Part shown: in pieces, positions 12,901-23,400 of the stretch | How the letters are laid out: every line of letters begins with the position of its first letter | How positions within the stretch are numbered: the first letter of the stretch is position 1 | Source: Pararge aegeria | Lineage: Eukaryota > Arthropoda > Insecta > Lepidoptera > Nymphalidae | Direction of reading: 5' to 3' | NCBI RefSeq assembly: GCF_905163445.1 | Contig: NC_053197.1 | Location: forward strand, 496,001-560,000 | Length of the DNA stretch: 64,000 bases | Program-made: the position numbers and the translations under genes | The notes under the pieces: model-generated | Databases searched by the model: none | Seen by the model: only the letters and a program-made list of their open reading frames with translations | Told to the model about the DNA's origin: nothing

Positions 12901-15900
12901 TCCCAGGACGAGTTCTTTCACAAAAAGTTCTAAAACTACTTCTTCCTTACTTAAATTTAAATAGTTATTCGTTTCGAGAAAGTACTTAGAATACTTATTT
13001 TTAAGCAAACTGTGTCAGTGTGTCAGTGAGCATAGTTACGATCACGATTATGAAGATCATCTCATTAGCAAGTCGAAGCGAATGCAGTACTGTCTCATTT
13101 AACATCAGCATTTAAACGCGAATAAATTAATAACTATGCGAAAAGATCACAGCGTCTACAGTGCCTCCGGGCAGTGTTTGTATACTCTTTTCTCCGAGCT
13201 ATGAATATAGTATTCAAATTCAAAAATATTTTTTTTATGTTGTCCTGTCACAGCCACTTAAGAAGTATTCATACGAACCTATATGTATTCATTATTTTGT
13301 TGTGATGGTAATAATATGTTTGTTAACTAAAGCTTAGCAAAACAAACTTAAGCGGGCATTATTTTTTTCCACTATTACTTTGTAAGCTCACTGGTTTTTT
13401 ATATACCATATTAAGAGACATCTCAATGATTTCGTACGGTATTTATTTATAAGCAATACAATCTCCCTTGAATGAATAACCATTTTTATGTATTCTAATA
13501 ATATGTTTAGTAAAAGTTTATTTTTACTTCCAATACTGTACCAGTCCATATTAAATTCGTAATATTTTTATGGACACACACAGAGCCACATTATTATTTG
13601 TTGCATCATCGGCCTGAAATAACTATTACCGAATCATTCCTCAAAATGAGCACAGCCTCGAATCGTTTCGCCCAGTACAACGAATCCATGAGAAAACAAA
13701 CCTACAGACAGCGTGCCGCCACCTAGCACGTATCTAGGGCTACCACAAACAATTTACACAAAACCCAAGCACCTAAGCACAAACTTGTACCTATGTCTAT
13801 GTCAAAAACACGTACGTCTTATATTCGTCATCATCATCATCGGTAACGGGTTACCGGCCACCCTGCATGGCCGGTAACCCGTTACCGGAAAACCCGGATC
13901 TCCTCTTAGAATGAGAAGGGTTTCGGCCGTAGTCTACCACGCTTGCCAAGTGCAGGTTGGTGGACTTCACACGCCCTTGAGAACGATATTGAGAAATATC
14001 AGGCATGCAGGTTTCCTCACGATGTTTTCTTTCACCGTTTAATGCATCTGATATTTACATTGCTTAAATTAAAAACGCACATAACTCCGAAAAGTTATTT
14101 GTGCGTGCCGGGGCTCGAACTTGGTATCCATGAAAGGAAAGCATTACCCACTACGCTATTACCGCGTCTAATATTATATAATTTTAATAAAATATCAGTT
14201 TATTTGCTTGATATTCATCTCGTAGAAACCACTGGAGATTGCCCGTGATAATGCTGTTAGTAGCACGGGTAAGAAACGAGTAAACGTGTAATAACTAACA
14301 TAAATATATCTCTCACATTTACTCCTCAATTTGACCTTACGTGCGTTCATAAGAGAGCGCGCTACTACTAAAATCTAGCAAGCCGTTATACTTAGATATA
14401 CTTAAACGTAGCTAACGTGTTTTTATTATGCTGAGAAATTGTGTAAATTTTGTATCACATGGGAAACTTTGCGACATTTTCTCGTCTGAAATTCCTAAGT
14501 GCCTGAAGACCAAAATCGTGAAACATTGCAATTGCAAAATCGTCAAAAGTGAATTATGGCTCCGAGACGTTTTCTCTAACTATGAGCCTCATAAAATGCT
14601 TCGGAGTGACTCAGCGGGCCATGGAGAGAGCTATGCTTGGGGTATCTCTACATCATCAAATCAGAAATTAAAGGACCAGAGTTACCGACATGGCTCAACG
14701 AATTGCAAAGCTGAAGTGGCAATGGGTACATAGCACGATAACCGAAGGACATTGGGGTCCCAAGCTGTGGTATTGTCGACATTGCATTGGAAAGCGCAGT
14801 ATTGGTAGACCGAGAGGACAGACAACATAAAGCGAGTCGCAGGGAATTGCTTAAACACAAAGATTTATGTCCAACAGTGGACGTTCTGTGGTTTAGATGA
14901 TGATCATCAGTGTAAATTGTTGTGTTCCGATGAAGGCTTTTTTTCAATTAGATACTAATAATTCATAAAAAGCGCTTCTTTTGGCGTGTAATTCTAACAG
15001 CGCGACAACCCTGAACCCAACACGTGTCCACTAGCGAACCCCACTGATGTAACATTCGGCCGCACTCCGCAGTGAAAGTGCTCCGACCACATTCCGCGGG
15101 AAACTTGTCCGTTTTATATTATTTATTGCGGAAACAACATTATTTACTGCCATGGTAATGTGAAACCATGGTGAGAAGACCGTTTAACTCGTTTTAGGCG
15201 GTTTGCAAATCAACGATTTTTTATATTTCTGCCTTTCTAGCATTGCTGTGTTCCGGTCTAAAGGGCATGATTGGCAGATAAATTAAAGACACATAAGGCT
15301 TTACACCTACGCCTCAGTTTAATGGACACAGAGCCCTGCGAATTGTTTTTGTCTTTATAGGTGACGGTTTTCCACTTACTATCAGGATATTTGCGTCAAT
15401 TAGTCGTTATTACAAAAATACAGCCAGTTTATTTTTTGCAAACTATATCAGTTACTCAGCCGTGTGCCCGTTATCCACGGAATAAGTAAAGAAGCATACA
15501 ACTCAACTGATAAAGTCTCTTAGAAAGTTAAATTTTCCTGCAGAATTGGAATGCCCTCCGCATTCCGAAGCCCCACCTTCTATGGAAAGCAATAGACTTA
15601 CCTTTATGCCCGAGGGTTCATACTTTGAAAGAAAAAATATTAACGTTAACTTTTTTATCTTGAATAAACACTATATAAGTATGTATGGCACAGGAGAAAA
15701 TAATAAACATTTTATCTTAGGTTATAGGTAGGTTTAGGTCACTCAATCATAGAATTAAAATATGCTTTGAAAGCCCACAGCATTTCATGGTCTGATGGGA
15801 GGCTTCGGCCGTGGCTAATTAGCACCCTACCGACAAAGACCGCTAAGCGATTAAGCGTTCCGGTACAATGTCGTACTAACCAAAACTGCTACACCCCTAA

Positions 15901-16436
15901 CAAAAAAAAAATAAACATCCGTGCAATATGCAAAAAAGATGGATTGTACAAATAATTAGCATGATATAATTAAAAGATACAGAAATAGCATATAAAAAAG
16001 ATGTTTCACTATAAAAGCAGTAGGGTAGTATATAAAAAAAAAAACGAGTTAGACCGTTACCATCTTACATTGCATCATCATCTACAACAGGTGAGATTGC
16101 AGTCAAGAGCTAACTTATAGCGGAGTAAAATAAAATTATGTTTAACTACAAGCTTGAAATTTACAAAGAATAAGAAACTATTGACAGTTATGCCACTGAT
16201 ATAAACATTGTTTTAAAATTTTAATTTGTACCTCTGCAAAAAATTTGTACAAACGGACAGACAGAACGCGATGATCCTATATCCTTTCTTTATAATCATA
16301 TGTAAACTCTCTCGTTTTCAGGCTATCGCGAGGAAGCAGCGCCAGCGCTGCCGCGGTGTCACACCAGCTTGGTGACGTCATGGCGGCCAGCAGAGACCAC
16401 GACTGTCACAGGTTCCACTGCGACACTCCTCGGTAG
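3989..16436 (+). CDS. Secreted 889-aa protein of unknown function, two exons
   Basis: Exons 3989-6543 and 16322-16436 join in phase (AT|G) to an 889-aa protein. The ATG follows directly on an acceptor (tttgtttcag), so the in-frame ATG at 3950 is intronic. Exon 1 ends at a strong GTAAGT donor; without splicing it would stop at once. Visible features: a signal peptide at about 1-23 (ending INA), Thr-rich stretches at about 30-50 and 85-110 (likely O-glycosylated), three GPFTK.DN repeats at about 351, 364 and 400, a Tyr/Gly patch (YPYGYGYGY), and a hydrophobic Ala/Gly segment at about 656-698. Basic motifs (RSKR, KQRR, VKR) at about 757-785 could be protease sites. The C-terminus has four cysteines, C.....C at about 822-828 and CHRFHC at 880-885, in a module split by the intron. 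Function is unknown; extracellular matrix or cuticle association is only a guess. Confidence 0.8.
7623..7949 (+). other. Probable 5'-UTR intron of the transposase gene
   Basis: A strong donor (AG|GTAAGTAC at 7623) and an acceptor (tatttacag ending at 7949) flank 327 bp with no coding frame, and the transposase ATG follows 5 bases later at 7955. The intron would remove one of the internal GGGGCAAAATG palindromes. Confidence 0.55.
7955..10060 (+). CDS. Pogo-family DDE transposase with C-terminal PHD-like finger
   Basis: The single 701-aa frame has the domain order of pogo/jerky/CENP-B-type transposases. Residues about 10-52 are a psq-type helix-turn-helix with basic residues. Residues about 72-155 fit a CENP-B-type second DNA-binding domain. 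The DDE core has D192 (YNVDETG), D302 (LMLDGHVSH) and D339 (RIQPLDVSF), a DD36D spacing; all three catalytic acids are present. A long Ser/Thr/Pro- and Lys-rich linker follows (about 415-645). The end (about 652-698) has C..C, C..C, H..C and C..C pairs fitting a PHD-type zinc finger. It would cut and paste the surrounding element by binding its terminal repeats in the nucleus. No stop or frameshift is seen, so it may still be active; domestication is unlikely because the terminal repeats are intact. Confidence 0.9.
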   Translation: MVRTYKRKTNRQKWDEADMRRAVSAVLLNRMGFLRASATYTVPKSTLERRVKKARQSQDADTDSENDYGKKGLGHFKPVFTKEQEEELATYVKMMQSRLFGITGTELRILAFQLAIKNNIENPFNREDGMAGKDWLSGFLKRHPDISYRQPEPTSAARAMGFNRVAVNSFFDLLESVVDKHALTADRIYNVDETGISTVPKSQSKILSLKGQKQVGCLTSGERGQLVTAEICFSATGVYLPPMLIYARKRMKNELLDGAPAGFWGTCSDNGWITCPIFFDWFTRFVDFTKPSKDKPVLLMLDGHVSHTKNLDLIDYARENSVILLCTPPHCTHRIQPLDVSFMRPLSAYYSAEVKKWLRDHPGRVVTSYQVANLFGKAFIQASTMSTAINGFKKCGIWPVDRNVFTEADFLAAETTNTETLFIEGLNTENSGDVPTPYCEPSSSGISQVAQLNPPVSNPNKLYERAMPTNCSVSASMASQKSPERQVLQKVQLNMSISNLNENISEPIIPAVQDNLLTMSTSMVSVSTQPFVPLASTSKPKDKTPERQILKAKSAFTVTPENIMAIPKELRSKERQKRKRGKTAILTDSPYKNDLTKEKNAKECKENKKKTAPKKKNDRRKISKPNNKKKAKKQKQSEATFPTSSEEDEYDCACIYCGYLYSQSDEGWVACSSCAGWAHNSCAGVDDDDDEAHICAQCLPE
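10764..10911. mobile_element. Short TIR element (MITE), copy 1
   Basis: The ends are inverted repeats GGCAGTGGCGTGCA and TGCACGCCACTGCC, 148 bp outer distance. ATAAGGCAG occurs at both edges, so the exact target duplication is ambiguous (ATAA or longer). A second, diverged copy lies at 29501-29643 in the opposite orientation. Confidence 0.75.
11948..12400 (-). mobile_element. LINE 3' end (family 2), minus strand
   Basis: Read on the minus strand, this holds the C-terminal end of a LINE reverse-transcriptase protein (ending LNDKKAWL, coding part about 12204-12395) and its 3' UTR with 'ccggctaagtttgttgtggg'. Related copies are at 12500, 13205, 39515, 47708 and 54684. It is 5'-truncated and non-functional. 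Confidence 0.8.
12500..12719 (+). mobile_element. LINE 3' end (family 2), plus strand, inverted to its neighbour
   Basis: This is the 3' UTR of the same LINE family, ending 'aggcctacatgaataaaaac' and an AT-rich tail. It faces away from the copy at 11948-12400; about 75 bp (12540-12612 against 12058-12132) are near-identical inverted arms. Confidence 0.8.
12730..12930 (-). repeat. SINE-like repeat (family E)
   Basis: On the minus strand it has the blocks seen at 55595-55792 and 22675-22865: 'agttttccacttaccattag', 'ccctgcgaagtgttgctctg', and 'ctttttgtgaaagaactcgt' at its start. Noncoding. Confidence 0.6.
13205..13560 (-). mobile_element. Decayed LINE 3' end (family 2)
   Basis: On the minus strand there are degraded blocks of the family-2 LINE terminus (ggttatcacc-like, 'agacatctc', 'aattcattcaaggg', 'ctaggttac'-like segments). 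It is more diverged than the other copies, so probably older. Confidence 0.5.
13841..13887. repeat. Perfect inverted repeat (20-bp arms, 7-nt loop)
   Basis: The left arm 13841-13860 (CGGTAACGGGTTACCGGCCA) is the exact reverse complement of 13868-13887, with loop ccctgca. Each arm is itself partly palindromic (GGTAAC ggg TTACC). It adjoins the SINE at 13895. Confidence 0.9.
13895..14170 (-). mobile_element. tRNA-derived SINE, minus strand
   Basis: On the minus strand it begins with a tRNA-like head: 'gcggtaatagcgtagtgggt' (A-box region) and 'ggataccaagttcgagcccc' (B-box region). The body ends in the 'cgtgaggaaacctgcatgcc' block. It is a SINE rather than a tRNA gene because no full cloverleaf follows. 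Confidence 0.65.
14490..14915 (+). mobile_element. RTE-type LINE 3' remnant
   Basis: This resembles 19845-20335: 'cagcgggccatggagagagc', 'gttaccgacatggctcaacg', 'aagcgagtcgcagggaattg' and the terminal 'gtccaacagtggacgttctg'. In the RTE family these encode the end of the reverse-transcriptase protein (ITQRAMERAML). The reading frame is broken. Confidence 0.7.
15290..15405 (+). repeat. SINE-like fragment (family E)
   Basis: It contains 'ggacacagagccctgcgaat', 'ggtgacggttttccacttac' and 'tcaggatatttgcgtcaatt', matching parts of 22785-22865 and 55690-55775. Confidence 0.45.
15765..15905 (+). repeat. SINE-like fragment (family G)
   Basis: 'gggaggcttcggccgtggct', 'caccctaccgacaaagaccg' and 'taagcgttccggtacaatgt' resemble the inverse of parts of 47205-47510. 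Noncoding. Confidence 0.45.
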
Positions 16437-16546
16437 AGCGGCCTAGACCGCGACATAAGTAAAAAGAACTATTACGCTGGGCCCTGTTTCTCTATGACAT
16501 TGAAATTGGAACTACCTAATGGCGAAAGGTAGTGACGTGAATATTG

Positions 16547-16588
16547 ACACCTTTTCACATAGATTTAAAATTGTGTGTGAAAAGGTGT
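16547..16588. repeat. Short hairpin
   Basis: ACACCTTTTCACAT (16547-16560) faces GTGTGAAAAGGTGT (16575-16588), 13 of 14 positions complementary, with a 14-nt AT-rich loop. Confidence 0.6.
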
Positions 16589-16680
16589 ACGCCGTGTAGT
16601 GGGTACGCCTTACTTTCACATTCGTAAGACGTATCAACGAGATTTTGTGTTCCCTGATATCATGGTGTAGGCAATGGCGA

Positions 16681-16880
16681 ACATTCTATTGTACACAAAT
16701 TTCTAAAGTTAACTAAAATGACAAATCTAAAATAGTTTTTAGGTCTGTCAATAGGAATATTGAAAACTTGAATTGGCTATCGTCGCTTTGTAGCAGCCCT
16801 ATTTTATTTAGCAGATTGTAGCCCTAATTTTAGACCTTACAATTTAGTTTAGCTTACAGATTTGTGTACAATAGAATTGT
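16681..16880. mobile_element. MITE-like element with about 40-bp inverted ends
   Basis: The left end ACATTCTATTGTACACAAAT faces the reverse complement of the right end (ACAATTCTATTGTACACAAA); similarity continues for about 40 bp. A related element is at 28597-28743. No clear target duplication was found. Confidence 0.6.
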
Positions 16881-17484
16881 CACTATTATCTGCTTATACA
16901 GAATATGGGAGAATGAGAGAGATGAGGACGTAATGAACGTTATCTGTTCACTGCCTGTTATTCCACACGATAAGATTTTAAGACCTGAGGATCACAGCTT
17001 TACTACCGCATTGTGTAACTTTTGTGACAAAACATTATAGTTTAATGTAGTGTATGGAATTGACAGGTCGCTTAACGTTTAACAACTGTCAGAAAAGTAA
17101 CATTATGAACGCGCTAAACGCACAATAAAAGACAAATACTTGCTCCTAAGTGTATGTTAACAGTGTCAGGCGACCGTGGCGGGATTGTTATCGCCTAAAA
17201 TGTCGAAAGCCTTAAACTTCTCTGCACTATTTTGAATCGACTTCATTTGTGGAATCCTGTGTTAAACCGATTTGCAAAATAAAAGGTTTAGTTATTGTCT
17301 AATTGAATCCGTTTAAATTGATCTGATGATGTTCTTTACAAAATTACAGATGGAACTTTTCAACGGACATTAGCAAATCAATAAAACAATATACCTACAA
17401 CGTTGTTTACTAATACATAGATACACGTGAAAGTTATTTTAGAAATGCTATTATTAATTTTAACATATCTGATACAACTATGGC

Positions 17485-17600
17485 TAGCACGGGCAGGAGA
17501 CGTTTTTTCTCTCCGGCGCAAGGATACAATTCTATCTTCTCCCACAGCTTTGTCAACACTCCGAACATTGGCGCACTAGTGAAAATAATATCCAAATAAT
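17485..17600 (+). repeat. Dispersed repeat, copy 1
   Basis: The blocks 'ggctagcacgggcaggagac', 'atcttctcccacag' and 'attggcg' recur in the same order at 38395-38530. Family unknown. Confidence 0.55.
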
Positions 17601-19589
17601 ATACGTGTAATTAAAAGGGGTAAACTTCTCCTATTCCATGCCCCCGGGCTTGAGAAGGTGGACACATTATTTTATCCCTTGTCAGTCGATATAATTTTTG
17701 TCTCCTGTCTGTGCTTGCCATGCAGTATGCATATACTTAAGTCTTTTGTGCTTTCATCTATCTCTTGCGTCTTCCGAATTAAAACCTAAGGCTAAGACCA
17801 ATCCAACGCGTGCAGGCCGCATACGCAATAGCGTGCAAATTGCCGACCAATCATATTAGGAGCCGGTTTGAAAGAGTTTTCTGATTGGCCGCTAGTACTG
17901 AACATGTTGGGTTTGACCTTGCCTATAAGGAGGTATGTTGGTAGTTTCAAGTCACCGTGATTTGACAGCTCAAGCACAAGATATTTTTAATTTAATTTAA
18001 AAACCTAGTGCTTAATAATTTATTTTATACTATATCATAGTACTTATATAATTTCATAAGTGTTTACTTTAGAATAGAATTTAGTTGATCGCCTCCAATT
18101 ATAATTAAAAGAGACACAAAAATGAGTTAGCCATATTAAGTCGTTCCTAGGATTAACAAAAATGCTGCGCGTAAGTTTGTACATGCGAGAGAAGAGAAAC
18201 TTCTTTGGTTGTTTCAATGTTTATTATATCCACAAGATTCAAGGGCATTCGAGTCTGATCCAGGAACCCACCAGGCATCAGGTCCACATATATTAACTGG
18301 TCTCTACCAGATCTCTATCAAAGTCGGGTTAATTCATGTTTTAGTGTTTCGGGTTTTCTTTTCAAATTCCGTACTACCTTATAACTAAATATGACCAAAG
18401 AAGTTTCACTTTAAAAAAAAAATAAGGAGTTTGTAGGATTTTGTTACCATTGTTTAAAACGACTTTTTTTATTTCTAATTACTTTCTGATATTTGAGAAG
18501 TTACAACTCGACACTAAAGTTGGCGCTAAACTGTCAATGCCAATGTAATTTCATAATATAGTAAATATCAATCCAGCATTCATATAATTAGAACCGTATT
18601 TTTTTTTTAAATCACACTCATTGTATCTTAATTTAGTTTAATGAATTGATATGAATTTGTAAAAAACCGTTTTTTTTTTAACAATTATTTGACTTAACAG
18701 ACTTACATATAGCCCAATTATAAAAAAATGTAAATTGATTCAATGATATCGTTTTTAAAAATAGTCATTCGTCAGTAGGGCATAAACAATAAAAAATACT
18801 TTTACTGTATAGTTACATAGTCCGTTCAAACTCGACCTGTCGGTAACGCATTATTTTAACGGCTGAAGTATAAATAACTAATATAACGTATTTAAGTAAG
18901 CAATAGGTAATTTTGTATGTTTATATGATTGAAATAATACTTAAAAACAATTCTGTCTACAGTATGATCTAATTCCCTTTTTTATTTTAGAAGTGACTGT
19001 ATAATCAATTATTTATCTTTAAGAAATTCGACTATATTTATTTAAATTATTCTAGAACGCGCTTGTTAAGTTGTAAATACGCTTTCGCAACAAATCTAAA
19101 TTATTTATTTATTTTTACAAATAAAAATTTCAAATAAAATTTAATGTGTTTTTGTTATCTTTCTTTATATTTATAAATACAGTTAAATCAAACATAGAAA
19201 ATGAAATAAAAATAATTGAACATTTTATAACATTCGGTAGAAAATTAAGCGTGCAAACGTCATCAAAGCCGTGCAAGTTCTAGAGTCAACGAACATATTG
19301 TGAGTAACGTGACGTTAATCTACCATAGCCACTGACCTCTATTATTACTACTGAACTACAAATGCCCTATAGAAAACACTTGTCGTTGAACGACACTTCC
19401 GTTTTCGAAATTAAATCGACATGATTCTTTGAAAAGTAAATGATCAAGCGAATGACATGGCATCAATCTTTGCAAACAAAGTCGCGGAAACATTGCTGAC
19501 TGTCTAATTGTACATACCGAGTCGTACAAAGATTATTCTTATTTTCAGGGCACTTACTAGCATCGCCTAAAGCAGTTTTATTTTAGCAC

Positions 19590-19830
19590 TAGCTGCGCCG
19601 TGCGGTTTTACCCGTGGTGAAAAAGTAATTTTGTTGCTTTGGTAGGACTCGAATTAAGGACGGCATTCTGTTGACGATATTTCGATGTTTTTCCAGAACC
19701 CAAAGCAGCTGCTGTTACTCTCCATCCTTTATATCAACTCTGCCAAAAATTGAGTCGATTGGTTACTAAGTTAGGGTGTCAAGAAAGGACGAACAAACGC
19801 ACTTCCGCATTTATAATATTAGTAAGATAG
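19590..19830 (+). repeat. Noncoding lepidopteran retroposon/MITE fragment
   Basis: 'ctctccatcctttatatcaa', 'aaaattgagtcgattggtta', 'gttagggtgtcaagaaagga' and the end 'atttataatattagtaagat' resemble 38090-38260 and are a common repeat style in Lepidoptera. Confidence 0.55.
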
Positions 19831-19844
19831 TGACCTGACATCTT

Positions 19845-20335
19845 CTCGTCCAAAATCCCTCAGTGGCTGAAAACTAAAGTTTTCGAACAGTGCGTGTTGC
19901 CAGTGGTGACTTACGGATCTGAGACGTGGTAGCTATCTATGGGCCTCATAAGAAGAATCGGAATCACTCAGCGGGCGATGGAGAGAGCTATGCTAGGAGT
20001 ATTTCTACGTGATCAAATGAGGAGATCCCTAGAAGAACTAGAGTTACCGACATAGCTCAGCGAGTCGCGAAGCTGAAGTTGCAATGGGCGCGGCACACAG
20101 CTCGGAGAACTGATGGACGTTGAGGTCTTAAGGTGCTAGAATGGCAACTCCGCACCGGTAAACGCAGCGTAGGTCGGCCCTAACGAGGTGGACAGATGAC
20201 ATCAGGCGAGTCGCTGGGAGCCGCTGGATGCAAGCGGCCCAGGACCGTGTATTGTGGAACTCCCTACAAAAGACTTATTGTCCAGCAGTGGACGTCAATT
20301 GGTTGAGGTGATGAAGGAAGCAAAGATGATTGACG
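19845..20335 (+). pseudogene. RTE-type LINE 3' end, broken reverse-transcriptase tail
   Basis: The translated pieces read as the C-terminal end of an RTE endonuclease-reverse transcriptase: VFEQCVLPVVTYGSETW, then stop, ITQRAMERAMLGVFLRDQ, then a frameshift, and near the end SRWMQAAQDRVLWNSLQK. It finishes with 'gtccagcagtggacgtcaat'. Several stops and frameshifts make it a dead 5'-truncated copy. Confidence 0.8.
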
Positions 20336-20496
20336 ATTTGTTTAAGAATTACAATCCTTATTTTAAGGATGTCAAGATAAGTCATAAAAATAATACTGTT
20401 TTAAACGCGATCAAAGTGAGGCCCCTGAACGGATTAATATAGTGGCATACGACGGATTCGAAGCATGCGGCAAGACCGACGTAAGTGCTTAGTTCT

Positions 20497-23400
20497 CTAG
20501 TCGGTCAGGGGACAAGTGCACTCCAGGGGCGGTTCCCGTCCGGGCGACATGTCCCCGGCGCCGCCGTGGCCGGGGGGGGCGGGCAGAACCTGTAGAGTCT
20601 CCTCCTCGCTCAGCAAGTTGCACTCAACGCACGGCTGGCACTCCTCCTCCATCATATACAGCTGGTACAAGCAAATACATTAAAAGTCAACTACTACAAT
20701 TTACTGCTATCACCAATCCGCCTGCCCTGTGGTGATTATGGGCAAACCCTCCCCTTGGGAGAGACCGTTAGTCCAGCAGTGGAATGGGATAGACTGTTGA
20801 TGATGAAACAGTCTTAATTAAAAATTAAGAAAGAATAAATAAATATTCCATCTTTTATTAATTAAAGCATTATTAATTACAAATTATAAATACAAATACT
20901 ACAATTGAAAAAAGTATACTACGTACAAGCTTCCTGATTTATCATCAAACCTTAATCATATAGACTACAGAGACTGTAGAGCTTTTTGTGGCAGAACTCG
21001 TCTGGAGAAATACAACCTCCTTGCTTATTTCTGTAGCTAAATTGCATTGCTGTGTTACCGGTGTAATTACATGCTTAAAACGTCAGCTTGATAGATGCAG
21101 GGCGGCACCCCTTTTCCAACTATCCATGTTTTATACACCGTAGTTGTTGTCGCGGATTGTAACAAAGCTAAGCTTGATGAGATGCGTATAGCTACAAGCA
21201 TCTTACGCGGCCATCGGCGCCGTACCCCTGGAATTTCCTGGCAAGCCCCGCGAGCTGGCCGGCTGGTGCCTGGGCGCGCCTCGTGAACTCCGTCACCAGC
21301 GTGTGCGAGCCGCCGCACCAGCGATGGCAGATGTGCCTGCGGACAACAACATATATTATCATATATTAACATATAATAGCATATATTATAGATTTCCGCA
21401 AAGAAACGCCTGCTTCTATCCAACAACAACACCTTACAACAAATATTGTATTCACGCTGATCAAGCCGGTTACCAAGCAATACCTACTTACTGCCTAAAA
21501 CAGTGACAAGATATCTCAAATACACACTTGTTCTATAATTGCTGTAAATTATATTTTTATGAATATCTGCACTATTTTATTACTGAACAGTATGTTAGAA
21601 TGAATGCGCTAACTTGAAAAACTTAAAGTCTATTTTGCATAACTTAATTAAATTCTAAAGATTTTGAAATTATAAAATGATGTTGGAAAAGAGCAATCTG
21701 CTATTGCCGGCTCTTCTCGGAAGAATATGGCTTCCGAACCGGTGGTAGAGAGTCCCAACAAACAGACTGATTTTACGTTTCAAAAGTGCTTATAAACTAG
21801 CCCTACTGGAAATAAATGAATTTAGTTGTTTTCTTTTAATTTTCGGCAACTTCTATCTTTTTATCTGTGGCACTTGACACGGGTTTAACAGATATTTATG
21901 GTGTTATGTACAGTGTGGTGACGGCAGATCAGAATATAAATGTCACCACCCGTTCTCTTCCCGCGGGTGCCGTACAAGATGACACGGAGACCGAGCTGTA
22001 GCGTCCTCTGTGCTGCTACTGCCATCTACTGCTATCACGAACCCATCTGTCCTGCATGGTTATTAAAAAGCGGCAAATCCTCTCGTAGGGAGAGGCCTTT
22101 CGTCCAGCGGTGAACTGTTATAGGCTATTGATGATGTCATAATTAAAAATTCAATATCCTTTTCCACAAAGAAAACAATGAAAGGGATAATGTTGTAGTT
22201 AAATTAGTTAAGATATCTCTGTACAATAGAATGACCACCAGTTTCTCTGAATAGATTGTTGTATTATTTGTCTGAAAGGGAAATTGTATACTTACTTCTG
22301 TAATTATACAAACTTTCGAACTCTGCCATAGTTATGCAGCCCTGGTATCTGGCTATTCCCAAGCTACGAGGCTTGCAATAAGCTTGATCCTAACCTGTCC
22401 TCGGAAGGTTCTCCAGCGACCAAGTCCGCGATGCAGGGCTCCTGCGACGCGCCCACGGGCGGCGGGCGGAGCGCCGGCAGAGCACGCGGAGCCCCGTGCG
22501 CGGCCTCGTAGGGCTCCATCAGTGCCCGCACGTGGCAGGATCCGCACGTCGCACCGTCCGCTAACTTACGAGTTAGCAGTGCAGTCTGAAGCCAATCGTA
22601 ACAGTTTTTTATCCACGGCAATTGATAACTTTAATTAATGAAGATTCTTTTTTAGTAGCCTTGTGTCCGAGCATTAGATAGAAGTACTGCCGCCATGCTT
22701 ATTTCTGCCGCGAAGCATCATTGCTGTGTGCCATTTTAAAGGCTTGAGTTGCTGTTGTAATTAGAGACTCGTGAGGTTAACATCTACTCCTCAGGTTCAT
22801 GGACACAGGATGCGTTCCTCCCGTGCCCTGCGAAGTGTTGCTTTGTTTAGGCGAGCGTTCTCGGCTTATAATCAATACTAAACAGAGATTGGGCAGCAGC
22901 GATCTGAGCTACTAATACCATCTACTGTAATCACCGACCCGACTGCCCAGCACGCGGGCAAACCTCCCATTGGGAGTAAAACACGAAAATCGCAGGAATA
23001 AATCGCACTCGTTGAGATGCGTGTCGGTAAGGAGTCCCGTACCTTAGGCTCGCCAAGCGCGGCCGCTAGGAGCCTGATCTTGTCGTTGAGCTCTTGCAGG
23101 CGGCGCTGCGCCTCGTCGCGCGCCGACAGCAACTCCACCAGTTCCGCCTTTTTGTCCGTCGCGGCCTTCAGCTCCCTAATAGCTGTCTGCGGGACATTTG
23201 AATGAGATAAATAAGTAGTGACAGAGATATAAACATAGAGCAAGAGAGTACAATTTGGTGACCTTATGTAGCGATAAATAGCGATTTCTTCCAGGCAACC
23301 AAAGGCGTGAAAGGAAAATACATAGAAAAGAGGTGGTGCCATCAATATTACACAAATAAATAAATAAAATATACAATTATAATATATATAAATACAAATA

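Larger units (their letters stand above)
6544..16321 (+). other. Large 9.8-kb intron of the secreted-protein gene
   Basis: The intron begins GTAAGT at 6544 and ends ttttcag at 16321. It carries the pogo-like transposon, a MITE (10764-10911), an inverted pair of LINE 3' ends (11948-12719), a further LINE 3' remnant, SINE pieces and an RTE tail. I saw no further host exon between the two coding exons. Confidence 0.75.
16437..20496. other. 3' flank between two converging genes
   Basis: No host exon was recognised. The region includes the 3' UTR of the secreted-protein gene (a possible AATAAA cluster lies at 19122-19137), a MITE, a dispersed repeat at 17485-17600, a retroposon-like piece at 19590-19830 and an RTE remnant. 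The gene on the right ends at 20497 on the opposite strand, so the two genes converge here. Confidence 0.6.

Noticed and set aside
14428..14733. 101-aa plus-strand frame as a gene
   Set aside because: It overlaps a decayed RTE tail and has no continuous similarity to the RTE frame.
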